From positions 85,245,215 to 85,309,214 of the forward strand of contig NC_073696.1 of NCBI RefSeq assembly GCF_029784165.1: a stretch of 64,000 bases of DNA, written 5' to 3'. The position numbers were made by a program, and so were the translations under genes. Source of the DNA: Wyeomyia smithii. Lineage: Eukaryota; Arthropoda; Insecta; Diptera; Culicidae. Shown here one piece after another: positions 22,940 through 35,251 of the stretch (position 1 is its first letter; every line of letters begins with the position of its first letter). The notes below the pieces were generated by a model that did no database searches, had not been told where the DNA came from, and saw only the letters and a list, made by a program, of their open reading frames with translations.

Positions 22940-25900
22940 TTTAGAAGATTTTCCATTTCTTACCAGTCCGTATCCGCCGTGTAAAAAGCGATTTTGCTGA
23001 TTAAAAAAATGGAACTAATCGGATTAGCACACTGAAAGTAATTTTAAATGTTTCTTATTTTAAACTAATCTAATATTTTTGGAGAATTTAAAATGGCGAA
23101 AAACATCATAGTAAATTCGGGACCTGAATTTAGTGGAAAAGATGAACAAAACATATAATTTTTCCCATAAATTTGGCTACAGTGTGAAAAGCTAATCTGT
23201 TAAAGCTTATCAAACATATCTGTTCTTCTTATATTTATTTGGATCAGCATTAACACAGGCTTTTTGCTCAAAATAAATTGTGTTTTTATTCGGGTCTTTA
23301 ATGAAATTTTTAAATTTAAATTTTTAAATTTAAATATTTTTTTTTCAATATTGATTATATTGTAGGTAAAAAGACAAAATATGTAATATTAATTTAAAAA
23401 ACTATGCGCTAATAAGCAAGCAAGTCTGTTGCCAATTGCCGTTTTTCTGCTATTGTGTAAAACTAATATTGAAAAGCTTGAAACACTCGATACTCGCTAG
23501 ATCAATTCAAAAGTAAAAAATAATCAAGTTTTAAACCGTCTCTCGTAACCACGTTTATGAGATGCGGCAAAGTCAATGGTACGGAAGCACGCCTCATGCT
23601 TGGAAACTTCTGTGTACAAATATGCTGTTGGGGTAAAAGTTTTCAATATTACAGAAAAAAAATTTGATTTACACAAAAAACTGGACCAAAAAATTTCCAG
23701 TTTAGTCGATCAAGTCTATGTTTCGTGAAGCTTTAATGATTAAGGGCATCCCTTTTGAGAATCATGAATCATCATTTTATTCTACAACGAAGTTTTGCAA
23801 AATTACAACGATTTATGCAAGTTTTCATTTCTTACAAAGTGCACTGGTTTTAGTACATGCGCTCTTTAATATTTCAAAGCAAATTAATTTTTTTTTAGTT
23901 ATACAGCAAATTATAAATTTCGCAACATGTTAATACATATATTTACTTTTCCAGCTAAATATAATGTGTTTACAAAAACGCATTTGCCATTGATTTATAA
24001 TCAATGTTTTGAAACAAAATTTAATAACAGTTCCCTTAACAGTGGCTAAGAAACAATGTGTCAGTCTAATTTTGGCAAAAAAGATACCTAAAGAAGTGCA
24101 GTTAAATTCCACAACAAAACTTTTTTGCATTGTTTCAATTCGATCAACCCGTTTCTAGCAAGCATAGAAGACTTTATAATTTATTTTTACTAAACGCTTG
24201 CAAAAAAACTGACAATTTTCGTCCTACACATTGAACAATTAAAAGCATTTTTTATTGACTCCACAAGCGGTTTGAAAAAAAAAACAACCAAAACGGCCGG
24301 ACATTCATATTATCCTTGTGGTTCGAACTGGTTTTTTGTTTGTTTGTTTTTTTTTTTTTTTTTTTGCTGAAACACTGACCTGGCAAGTGCAATGGCACTT
24401 ATTAAAGATGCAGAAGAGTAATCACCAACACCAAACACCAAAACAACACACTTGCTGGTTACCAACCAGCATTCGTTTTTCATCTAGCGCGGATCAATTC
24501 CGTTTTAAATTGGCTAGATTTTCCACTTCACTTAAGAATGACATCCACCGCACTTAACTTTCTTGGGCTTTACGTTTTTATTCACATGAAAATAATAAAT
24601 TTCACACTGCTGCACTGCCCATTCCAGTAAACATATCACCGAAAACAACACCCACCATTATTAATTGGAAGCTGCATAAACACTTTCGACACTTTTTAAC
24701 CCGCCGCGACAGTATTTTCTTACTTTAAACACGCGAAAACAAATTTTTAACGCGACACGAAATAATTAAACTTCAATCACAACTCGATTGAAAATAAAAA
24801 TATGTTTGCGCTACGTTTGCTTTCGATGAGAATAAACAAGAGTTCAATACACACACCAATACAATAAATCGTGCATCTGTTTGCGCGACGTTGCTATCGG
24901 TGAGAATAAGGTCTGCGCCAAAGCGAGAAAGACAGAAAAAAACCGAAAGAATATGCCCGCGGCGCCAAAAGAGAAAGACGAAAAAACAGAAATAGAGCGT
25001 CCAGCGCACACACCAATACGAGAGATCGTGTATTTCGAGCGAATTTCGTTCAACCCGCATGAATTTTGAGAGAGATGGGTCCGATGGTCCGAATCGCGTT
25101 CCATGAAATTCTGACTGGGAATCCAAGTGTCAAAACAAAAGAGAAGAATCGCGAGACGATAATTATCGGTAAAAAGAAGCGATTGCGATCGCTTGAACAA
25201 TTATCCCCCTTTCTTTCTGAGTCGCAAGTGTTGACAGTAAAATAAGTTTTTCATCGTTTAACAAAATGTTGCTTACTGTTGTTACTGTCAACTCAATGTT
25301 CCTTTGTTCGTCGGTTTTATTTGCATCAAAGGTTTATTCGCTGATGTATGTTGGCCGATATCGAAGTTTTCTTTTAAACAAGCAAAAACCTGCACACATT
25401 TTGGAAAAAAAAATCCGCATATATTAATAGTTTCTAAAAAAGTTTGCAAGCTATGCAAAAAGTAACAACAAATATTTGCCATTTGAAAAAACAAAATCGG
25501 CAACGGACTCTGAAAATTTGCATTTCACAGTCAATTCTGTAAATCTGGTATCCCTGTTTCGTGCTGCCTTTTAGTTGGTCTAACGCTTGCAGTTTTTTCC
25601 CTCTCTGAGTTTTCGGTTTGCGATACAATTTTACGATTATTGGGACACTCTCACTCACAAGGTGATTCAAACCAAAGATTTTCGTTCCACGGCTCGATCG
25701 GATCGGGAGACGATAATGAATTACCGATCGAAACCGATGAGAGAATCGAGAAAGCGTATGAACAAGTGACGATAAACTCGCATACAGTTAACAGGCTATA
25801 AAGTTCACGGAGTATTCTTTCGGTAGTTTATTTGTCACACAAGTTCTCTTCTCGAGAGACCATACAAAACATCGCGTATTATGCGTGATCAGAATCCAAT

Positions 25901-25963
25901 AGGATTCTCTCGTGATAATTCTCTGATGCGATTTTAACCATCCTTGCCTGCCAGAAGACGGCG
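22940..25963. other. Gene-free stretch
   Basis: AT-rich with homopolymer runs. Short reading frames here have no recognisable family, and I find neither exon-like segments nor clear terminal repeats. Confidence 0.35.
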
Positions 25964-28107
25964 CACAGTGGGACCAAACTGAAAAAAGACGGACAAAAGT
26001 CTTTTTTGACGTTTTAGCATATAGGTGTCTTCAGAGAAGTTTTCAAATATGCGATTTTAAATATTTTAAGATATTCGTTGAAACTTTTATTAAGGGAGTA
26101 TTCAGTCGAAATAAAAGCAACAACATCTAGTTGCAAGATATCAAATTTAGGTCTTCGGCAAAGTTGTAGAACTATTAAATTTATGAATTTTTCTCGAAGA
26201 CACTAAGTGTCTATATTGTAAAACCATTGAGCTATAGTTAAATTTCTGTCAACACCCCCTTAAAATCAATTTATTGAGTTTCTTGAGATTGAATCGCATT
26301 TAATCGAGTTGACATATTCTACAAAGCTGGTGATATCATTAAGAAACACAACTTTTCTTAAGATTTCAATATCGTATATCGAATGGTTTGTTCAGAAAAT
26401 TAGTTTTGAGCCAAAATTTTACTCATTTTTCAATTAATATATCTCAATGAGTGGCACTTTGTGGCAGCCAAAATTAGCATCTTTTAATCAGTCGTTGTAT
26501 ACACTAGAAGTATATGAAAAATCATGGCCGGGTATGATCGGGTATTATGGTTTTCCCAGCAATGTTTTCGATCATACCAATCACATTTCTGATGACCTTG
26601 TATACGGATTTTACATCAACTCGACCAGATGTTGGCAGCAACCTCTCAGAATTCATTGTAACTTTGTAAATATGAATGCCTTCCTAAACAAAGCAACTTT
26701 GCAAACTTTTTTTCGAAAATTATTTAGACAAACTGTTGAAAAGGTCTGAACATTTTATGTCTTTTGTATAATAAGATATATCTAAATAATGAAGAGGAAT
26801 AGAGAAAAGTTTTCGAGGGATGGCTTTTAGGAAACTGTCTGAATTTTCATTAAAAAATATTGGAAAAAATGAATTTGAGATCGTACACTAAAAGAAGTTG
26901 ATCTTAAGAACAAAAAGTGATTTGAGAAGAAACAGGCCATTTTAGATTTCTTAACACATCGTTTTTATATAACATTTTAAAATAGGCACTTTGAAGAAAA
27001 AAAACTTTTTTCTAACAATTTTGTCGTTTCCTTGGAATGTTTTCAACATGAAACAATGTTGGACATAATTTTTTTTTTGTTAGAAACATTTTTTTTCCTT
27101 AGAGGTGCCTTTTTAATATGCTCAGAAGATTATTGATAGCTAAATTTTTCATATGAAAATTAAAGTTCAAAGAAATCTTAGCTGATTTGTTTTTTTTTTA
27201 ATATTTTTTTGTTTTTTCAGAAACAGTTTTTTCCGTGTGTTAATTTTTGAATTTTTAATAAAAAATCAGGCAATTCCCTATAAGTTATCTCTTGACAGGT
27301 TTTCTCTATATCTTACAATTATTGAAATATATATTATTTAGATATATATTACATTTATTTAGATATATATTATATATTATTGAAAAGTAATTTACAAACT
27401 GCATTAGTTCAGAAAGGCTCACACATCCACAAAGTTTCATGGAATTCTAAGAAACTGTTGCTAACATCTGGTCGAGTTAGTGCGAAATCCGTATACAAAG
27501 TCATCAGAAATTTTATTAATATGATCAAAACATTGCTAGGAAAACCATAATACCCGCTCACACCCGGCCATGATTTTTCGTACACTTCTAGTGTATACAA
27601 CGACTGATTAAATGATGCTTATTTGGGCTACCAAAAAGTGCCACTCATTGAGATACAATAATTGAAAAATGAGTAAAATTTAGGCTCAAAACTAATTTTC
27701 TGAACAAACCATTCGATATACGATATTGAAATCTTAAGAAAAGTTGTGTATCTTAATGATATCACCAGCTTTGTAGAATATGTCAACTCGATTAAATGCG
27801 ATGCAAACTCAAGTAACTCAATAAATTGATTTTAAGGGGGTGTTGACAGAAATCTAACTATAGCTTAATGGTTTTACAATATAGGCACTTGGTGTCTTCG
27901 AGAAAAATTCATAAATTTAAAAGTTCTACAACTTTGCCGAAGACCTAAATTTGATATCTTGCAAATAAATGTTGTTGCTTTTATTTTGACTGAATACCCC
28001 CTTAATAACAGTTTCAACGAATATCTTAAAATATTTAAAATTGCATATTTGAAAACTTCTCTGAAGACATCTATATGCTAAAACGTCAAAAAAGACTTTT
28101 GTCCGTC
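25964..28107. mobile_element. Long foldback element, right terminus lost
   Basis: The left arm (from 25988, GACGGACAAAAGTCTTTTTTGACG) is mirrored by the right arm ending 28107. Inverted similarity covers about 680 bp in each arm, including GTATACACTAGAAGTATATG against CACTTCTAGTGTATACAACG. The left end carries CACAGTGGGACC, resembling the CACARTGG termini at 18516 and 46414. The expected right-hand CCACTGTG is absent because another repeat abuts at 28108. The 100-codon frame in the left arm is a repeat artefact. Confidence 0.75.
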
Positions 28108-28490
28108 CGTCGAACGACCATGAAAGTCTTTCTTGCCTAAAAATTTGCTAAATTTGGTTCTATTTACTTGATTATTTTTCGAGATGTGCAGATATTCGTT
28201 TCATTTATATGGGATCCCTCCCTTACAGAGAAAGGAAGGAGTGTCAAACCACCAGGGAAATATTTTTTGCCTTCAAAGCTTTTACATGCCAAGTTTGATT
28301 CCATTCACTCGATTAGTTCTCGAGATGCGCAAAAAATTGGTTTTCATTTGTATGGGACCCCTTCCTTCCGGAAGAGGGAGGGATGTCCAACCACCATCAT
28401 GTCCGATTGAGCTGAGATTTTGCACATATCAGTTTTTTGGGACAATGACAATGTACATGGTCGGTTTTTGAAATTCGATGATGAATTTTT
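28108..28490 (-). repeat. Dispersed repeat, Helitron-like tandem units
   Basis: Read on the minus strand, two units contain a CCTCCCT/AGGGAGG-type hairpin followed by CCATACAAATGAAA and CATCTCGAGA-like phrases. This matches the plus-strand repeat at 61432-61840. The unit length is about 145 bp. Linking it to Helitrons is inference from resemblance to insect repeats starting TCTATACATATAAAAATG. Confidence 0.55.
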
Positions 28491-28750
28491 TTTTTTCATA
28501 CAGTCATTGTCACCCTAATAATTAAGCCCCTTTGGCAAACTATCCAGAAGATAAAGTATATCAGTGCGTCTTGAACTGTCCTACAGATCAGACGTTTTTT
28601 CGGTTGCTTGTGGACTGGTCTTTGACTGCCTATAGCTTCAAAGTTTGTGTTTTGTCAGTGTGTCCCTGAAAGTTATTTCCCATCAGTCTTTCTCAAGACT
28701 ACCTACTTTTGAATTTAACATTTGTTTTAACTTTTTTCGTATCACCTGAA

Positions 28751-30074
28751 ATGGCTGGACGGAAAAAAGAACGCTGCGGGGAGGAAAAGAGAGGCATCTC
28801 TTTCTGACACTTCGAGTGTCTGTAGTGACAATCCTTTTGATATTTTGCCTGAGCAAGAAGCTGGCGAAATGGAAGTTATTAATAATGAAACTATACAAAA
28901 TATAAAATCTTTAAAAAAGGAGAAAGTTCCACCTATTGTGGTAACTATTTCTTCTGAATTTAATATATTCAAAAAGGAACTTTCAACGTTTGTTTCTGAC
29001 GTTAAAGTTACCTATCAAATTGGCCGTAGAGGTGAATGCTGCTTATTAGCCGACTCAGTAAAGGGTCGTGATCGTCTTGTTTAGTATTTAACTGACAAGA
29101 TGTACAAATTTTTTACATACGACACCAAGAACGCCAAGCCGTTCAAGGTTGTCTTGAAAGGTCTCACCAACGATCAAACCGTTGATGAGATCAAACTTAC
29201 TTTAACAGAATTACTTGGCATAGCCCCTACCCAAGTAATTCTAATGAAACAAAAATCACGAGGCGAAAACAGTCAGAGAGCTGGAATTTCCCTTGTTAAT
29301 TATTTAATTCATTTTAACCGCAACGAGGTTAACAACTTAAAATTTTTTGAAAAAGCACATGCTTTGTATAATGTGCGTGTAAAGTGGGACATTTATAGGA
29401 AGTATGGCGGAGGTGAAAAGCATATCACCCAATGCCGTACTCGCCAACGTTATGGCCATGGTTCCAAATTCTGTAACATGGACCAAAAATGTCTTAATTG
29501 TGGAGACTCTTCTCACAAAAAGGACACATGTCCTGTGAAAGAGAGTAAAAATTTTCGCTGTGCGAATTGTAACGGCAACCATATGTCAAATTTTTATCAA
29601 TGCCCAGTCCGTTTAGCAATTGTTAAGGCAAGGCAAGGTAAACAAAATTCAATTTCTCAATTAAAACCAACTTCAAAACAAAATTCTCCAAGCGTACCAG
29701 TGACGCATAGTTTACCTACTCCTTTGCATACCCGTTTAACTTATGCACAGGTTACAGGTAGTTCGAACATTATACCGCCTAGTGTTGGTAGTTCGAAAAT
29801 GACCGTTAATATGGGTAAGCAAAACACGCTAGAAAATAATTGTACACCTATCACTCCAGCTAATATTGCTGCCGAAAATATTTTTTCTAATGTCAACTGC
29901 CTGGGGCCTATTACGGCAGGTAAACTTTCTTTTTTGCAACAGGCAATGTTCGATCTTATGAACGCCATGTTGCAGGCAAAATCAATGTTTGAAGCCATTC
30001 AAATAGGCACAAATTTTACTATTAAAATTGTTTCTAATTTAAAATTTAGCAATGATTTAAAAAAAAACAATTAA
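28751..30074 (+). pseudogene. LINE ORF1 (gag-like nucleic-acid-binding protein), broken
   Basis: An ATG at 28751 is followed almost at once by a one-base shift. The frame then runs through an acidic N-terminus to a stop at 29082-29084 and continues in the same frame to 30074. The C-terminal half holds at least two zinc knuckles: CLNCGDSSHKKDTC (C-X2-C-X4-H-X4-C) and CANCNGNHMSNFYQC, preceded by a PRE_C2HC-like region (KVVLKGLTNDQTVDEIK). Such proteins bind LINE RNA. The N-terminal shift and the stop mean no full product. Confidence 0.85.
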
Positions 30075-30083
30075 AATATTAAA

Positions 30084-32667
30084 TTGGAATGCTCGCTCAT
30101 TGAAGGCCAATGAGAATGAGCTTTTTAATTTTTTAACAGTAAATAATGTGCATATTGCAATTATTACTTAAACATTTTTGAAACCTAACATAAAATTAAA
30201 ATATGATCCCAATTACGTGGTTCATAGATATGATAGGATTCAGGGTTCCGGCGGTGGAGTTGCAATTGTTATTTATCGCCGAATCAAACATCGTGCTCTT
30301 CCCCATCTTGAGACGAAAGTTATTGAAACTTTGGGAATTGAAGTTCAAACTGAACTTGGGATTTTATTTATTGCCGCAGCATATTTACCATTTCAATGCA
30401 CACGCGAGCTCAAAAATTATTTTAAAGGTGATTTACAAAAACTCACTAGAAATCGTTCGAAATTTTTCATAATCGGCGATTTTAACGCTAAACATCGTTC
30501 ATGGAATAATTCTCAAAGTAATTCCAATGGCAAAATTTTATTCAATGATTGTTCTTCAGGATACTATTCTATTTTGTCTCCGAATAGTCCTACATGCTTT
30601 TCTTCTGTAAGAAACCCTTCAACTATTGATTTGGTGCTTACAGATCAAAGTCATGTATGTAGTGATTTGATCACACATGCTGACTTTGATTCTGACCATC
30701 TTCCAATAACTTTTTCTTTATCACATGAATCAGTTTTAAACCCTATGAGCTCTGTTTTTAATTATAACAAGGCTAATTGGGAAAGATACAAAACTCATAT
30801 TGAGAGAAATTTCAATAATGAGCTTGATTTGCAAAACGAAGTGAATATTGATTCCGCTTTGGAAGCATTAAAATGTGCAATTGTTGATGCCAGGAATTAT
30901 TCTGTTCCAAAGGCTCAAATGAAATTTGATTCACCAATAATTGACGAAAATCTTCAACTTCTAATTCGTTTGAAAAATGTCCGCAGACGTCAATATCAAC
31001 GTTCTCGTGACCCTGTTTTTAAAACTATTTATAAAGATTTACAGAAAGAGATTAAACATAGATTTACTCTTCTTAGAAATCAAAATTTTGAGACTAAAGT
31101 TGAAAAATTGAAACCATATTCAAACCCATTTTGGAAGCTGTCGAAGATTCTTAAGAAACCTTCAAGGCTATTCCAGTTTTAAAAGATGGTGAACGTTTCC
31201 TTGTATCCAATGAACAAAAGGCTCAAAGACTTGCTCAGCAGTTTGAGAATGTTCATAACTCAAATTTGAATTTTGTGAGTCCAATTGAAAATGAAGTCAC
31301 ACGTCAATTTGATTTAATTTCTTCCCAGAATTTTTTACCTGCAGAAATAATTGAAACTAACTTGAATGAGATTAAATCAATTATTATAAATTTCAAAAAT
31401 ATGAAAGCACCTGGTGACGATGGAATCTTTAATATACTAATCAAACATCTCCCTGAGAGCACAATGGAATTTTTAGTGAAAATTTTCAATTGCTGCTCCC
31501 AAATTATGGAAAAATGCAAAAATTACTCCCATTTTAAAACCGGATAAGAACCCAGCTGAAGTTTCAAGTTACCGACCAATCAGTTTGCTTTCTTCAATAA
31601 GTTAACTGTTTGAGAGAATTATTCTTAACAGAATGATGTCACACATCAACGAAAATTCAATTTTTGCAAATGAACAGTTTGGATTTCGCCATGGGCATTC
31701 CACAACTCATCAATTGCTCAGAGTTACTAATATGATACGAGCTAACAAATCTGAAGGTTATTCCACTGGAGCTGCTCTTTTAGACATAGAAAAAGCATTC
31801 GACAGTGTTTGGCATAAAGGTTTGATTGCGAAATTGCAAACTTTTAATTTTTCAATTTTCCTAATCAAAATTTTAAAAAATTATCTTACTGATCGAACTC
31901 TGCAGGTTGTCTATCAGAATTCAAAATCTGATAGATTTTCTGTCAGAGCAGGTGTACCTCAAGGTTCAGTCTTGGGTCCAGTCCTGTACAACATATTCAC
32001 TTCAGATCTTCTTGATTTGCCTCCAGGATGCACAAAGTCATTGTTCTGCGATGACACAAGCATTTCCGTAAAAGGAAAAAGCCTTCGTGTCATATGCAGT
32101 CGATTGCAGAAAAGTTTACATATTTTTTCCTACTTGCAAAAGTGGAAAATCTCTCCCAATGCTTCTAAAACTCAAATGATAATTTTTCCGCATAAGCCTA
32201 GGGCTTCTTTCCTCAAGCCAAACAATAATCACGTTGTCAAGATGAATGGGGTTATTATAAGTTGGTCCGACAAGGTTAAGTACTTGGGACTAATTTATGA
32301 TAAAAAACTTATTTTCAAAGAGCACATTGAGAGTATACAAGCCATATGTTTATATCCTCTCATTAACAGGAATTCTAAACTTTGTTTAAAGAACAAACTT
32401 TTGATTTACAAACAAATTTTTAGACCAGCAATGCTTTATGCTGTACCGATCTGGTCAAGTTGCTGTTCAACAAGGAAGAAAACGCTCCAAAGGATTCAGA
32501 ATAAAATTCTGAAAATGATTTTGAAGCGTCCTCTTTGGTTTGGTACACTCGAATTACATAGACTTACTGGTGTTGAACCATTAGAAGCTATGTCAAATAA
32601 AATTATTGACAATTTTTCGACAAAAATCGTTGCAATCCTCAATTGCTACGATAAGTTCTCTTTATAG
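30084..32667 (+). pseudogene. LINE ORF2 (endonuclease-reverse transcriptase), broken
   Basis: The AP-endonuclease begins with LNWNARSL (about 30078) and continues through IIGDFNAKHRSW (about 30469) and FDSDHLPITFS. The codon for the catalytic Glu of the I-T-E-T-F motif is a TAA stop at 30169-30171. Further lesions are a frameshift near 31160, a small deletion and shift near 31500, and a stop at 31603-31605. The reverse transcriptase reads FGFRHGHSTTHQL, DIEKAFDSVWH, AGVPQGSVLGP and a catalytic LFCDDTSI (FCDD in place of the usual FADD). The C-terminal region ends at 32667, leaving about 245 bp of 3' UTR. Confidence 0.88.
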
Positions 32668-33422
32668 CCAATAAGTTAGCAATTAAGTTAGTTGTAAGTT
32701 TACTTTCCCTTTTCTGACAAGTAGGTTTAAATCCCTACGAATGATAAGTCCTAATTGCGAAAGCAAACAAATCCTAACAATTAGAATTACAAATTTCTAA
32801 CAGTGTTGAGAAGTCACCATTTGTGATTTGACACACATACTCATTATTTACTAATATTTATCATAAATACTTAAGCTACTAACAAATCCCCCCTTAAAAA
32901 AAAAAAAAAAAAAAGATAAAGTATAGATTTGAAAATCTTGCCAAAAACATTCAAAAACATAAACAGATAAACTGTTCATCTTGAATCTCGGCTAGAAAAA
33001 TTTTTCTTCATGTTATTTGCTTGCATCTGACTTGTTCTACCATGTCAAATACTTCCAAATGTCATCAAAATTTCGCAGAGAGAGCTAAATCGACCTAGCG
33101 CTAGTGCATTGGCAAAGCGGAATCCTGGACTTTTGAGAGTTAACAGAACTCTTGAATCATTATTTCAAGTAAACAATATAAAATAGTCTGAAAAAGTGTT
33201 TGCAATATTCCCGGGAAACGGGAATGTAAAATTTTATTTCCCGGGAATTCCCGGGAACCGGGAATGGGAAAAAAATTCTTAGCAAACATGAGATTTCAAA
33301 TAAAGTGTATTAATAAAAGGTATCAAAAAATTGTTTACAATTTCGTTATCAATACGCATGAAAAACGAATTGACAAACAAAACTTATTCAAGTTCACATC
33401 GGAAATTGCAGAAGAGTAGCTA

Positions 33423-33830
33423 CAGGTCGGACTGGATTATCCGGAGCATCAAAAAAAATTTTATTCCGGATGATCGAGTTTTCCGGATATCACACAAAAA
33501 CTACTGAAATTTTGCGATTACCGAACATAAAATAAATATTTCTTTTCTTTATTTTACTTGTATGATGTAGTGGCGTAACCAGAAGTTGTTTCTGAGGCGA
33601 AAAGGGGTAAAATCTTTAGAAGCAAAAAAATAAATTGGACATTGATTATTTCACTTAATTCGAACATATTCCAAGCATGCCGGAAGTGACTTAAATGGTC
33701 ACAAATATGCTATAAGGGATGGTAAAGGCAAAATTACGAAATAAAAATTGAAAACGGACACCAAAAAAATAAAATTCCGGATAATCGAGTTTCCGGATAA
33801 TCGAGTTTCCGGATAATCAAGTCCGACCTG
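33423..33830. mobile_element. Nested Tigger/pogo-like MITE
   Basis: CAGGTCGGACTGGATTATCC at 33423 is mirrored by GGATAATCAAGTCCGACCTG ending 33830, with one mismatch. TA flanks both sides (33421-33422 and 33831-33832). The phrase GATTATCCGGA next to a CAG terminus is characteristic of pogo/Tigger-type ends. Three TTCCGGATAATCGAG repeats lie near the right end. No transposase. Confidence 0.82.
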
Positions 33831-34087
33831 TACCAGAATTTTCATGTCGTTGAACAACCGCTTCAGATCCACTGACAATTTTCCGTTAAACCCAGATAAT
33901 GTAATTTCATTCTGTAAAATATTGCTTAAGTCCGCTGAATCACCGCTGGTGTTTGATTTCTATATTACTTCTAAATCGCCGATTCCATCTCTTGCTACAT
34001 TTCATTAGAAACTGGAGTTTACAATACTTTCAGTTTGTTGAAAAGTAAGCTGAGTGTTAAGCAGGCATTAAACGAGGTAAATATATA

Positions 34088-34622
34088 CAGTCAGGTTTTT
34101 TTACGCGGAGGATACGTACCTCGTAAAAAAAACGCGTAAAAAAAACCGCGTTAATTCGAAAATCCGCGCTAATTCAAGAATCCGCGTTCAAAAAAAACGG
34201 ATTAATTCAAAAATCCGCGTAAAAAAAACCACGTTTTTTTTTAAATCAGCGTAAAGTAGTCCAGCAAGAAGGGCTTTAGAAAAAAACCCTAGACGCTCTA
34301 TAACCAGTATATAAAATTGTCCTCTTTGACGGTAATTCCGGATCTTTTGGTGGCCGGAGAGTATTTTTCTGAACTAAGTCTATTACAAGATAAACACTTA
34401 AACGTTTCTGGTTCCAAAACCACGTTAATTCGGAAATTGGCGAAATTTTTTTTGAATTAGCGCGGTATCGCGTAAAAAAACCGCGTTAATTCAAAAATCC
34501 GCGTAACAAAACCGCGTCAATTCAGAAATCCGCGAAAAAAACCGCCGTTATTCAAAAATCCGCGTAAAAAAAACTCGTAAAAAAAATCCGCGTATAAAAA
34601 AACCGCGTAAAAAACCCGACTG
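34088..34622. mobile_element. Nested CAGT-terminal MITE with AACCGCGT repeats
   Basis: CAGTCAGGTTTTTTTACGCGG at 34088 mirrors CCGCGTAAAAAACCCGACTG ending 34622. TA precedes the left end; the right flank is CA, so one duplication base has changed or the boundary differs. The interior is built from worn units of the form AACCGCGTTAATTCGAAAATC, resembling the 22629-22937 element. Confidence 0.68.
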
Positions 34623-35251
34623 CAATAATATATATTTTTTCAACAAAATATTTCTTCGGGTTATTATATATATGCTAAAGTATTCAATATTTGCTCAAAA
34701 ATTTGCTTTACTTGTTTACTTAAACAATAGCAAAGATCATTCGCTCATATTTTACCGAATATATTTGCTATACCACCACACGATTCAATTTATTTTCGTA
34801 AAATAATCTGTGTAACAAAAAAGTTTTAATTGTTTTAATTGTTGTTTAGTTTTAATTGGCATAACAACATTTCGAACCCTTTGGATTTATTTGTCTAATT
34901 TCTCGTTTACTGAATAAGACAACAAATGTTTTTGACAAATAATTAAAGCAAATAATTTTATATCACACGGCCAGCAAACATTGACCGTTATTCCAATCAA
35001 ATATTTGCTCCCCATAATGTCTACTTTAAAGGTGCTTTACACTTTGACGATTTAAGTTTTGTGTTTTAACAGTATATTAAATTTGATTGCACAATTGTAT
35101 GGGACACTATATTAAATCTTGCGAAATTTTTCGATGAACTCGGGAATCCCGGGATCCCGGGAATCAAAATTTCTATTCCCGGGATCCGGGAATCCAGGGA
35201 AAAGGTAATTCCCGGGAAATCGTTCCCGGGATTGCAAATCCTAGTCTGAAA

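Larger units (their letters stand above)
28548..32925 (+). mobile_element. Jockey-clade non-LTR retrotransposon (LINE), full length, inactive
   Basis: The element body is 28561-32912 (about 4.35 kb), bounded by a 13-bp duplication AAGATAAAGTATA at 28548-28560 and 32913-32925. The right copy directly follows an A-run that forms the poly(A) tail. It encodes an ORF1 with CCHC knuckles and an ORF2 with an AP-type endonuclease and reverse transcriptase. This is the organisation of Jockey-clade elements such as mosquito Juan, to which the proteins look closest by eye. Both frames are broken by stops and frameshifts. The 5' end starts TCAGTGCGTC and looks untruncated. Confidence 0.9.
33194..35241. 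mobile_element. 2-kb non-autonomous element with CCCGGGAA-rich termini, hAT-like
   Basis: TAGTCTGAAA occurs directly outside both ends (33184-33193 and 35242-35251). The ends share TTTGCAAT, then CCCGGGAA repeats, in inverted orientation (TTTGCAATATTCCCGGGAA on the left, TTCCCGGGATTGCAAAT on the right). Each terminus holds several CCCGGGAAT modules. It contains two complete MITEs (33423-33830 and 34088-34622). A duplication of 8-10 bp suggests hAT; superfamily assignment is tentative. Confidence 0.7.

Noticed and set aside
23700..25700. Short frames considered as small genes or endogenous viral fragments
   Set aside because: None shows a polymerase, nucleoprotein or other recognisable motif; composition matches the surrounding non-coding DNA.
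26447..26749. 100-codon frame with partial similarity to a frame at 27409-27600
   Set aside because: The two are the mirrored arms of the same foldback element. No domain and no independent support for coding.
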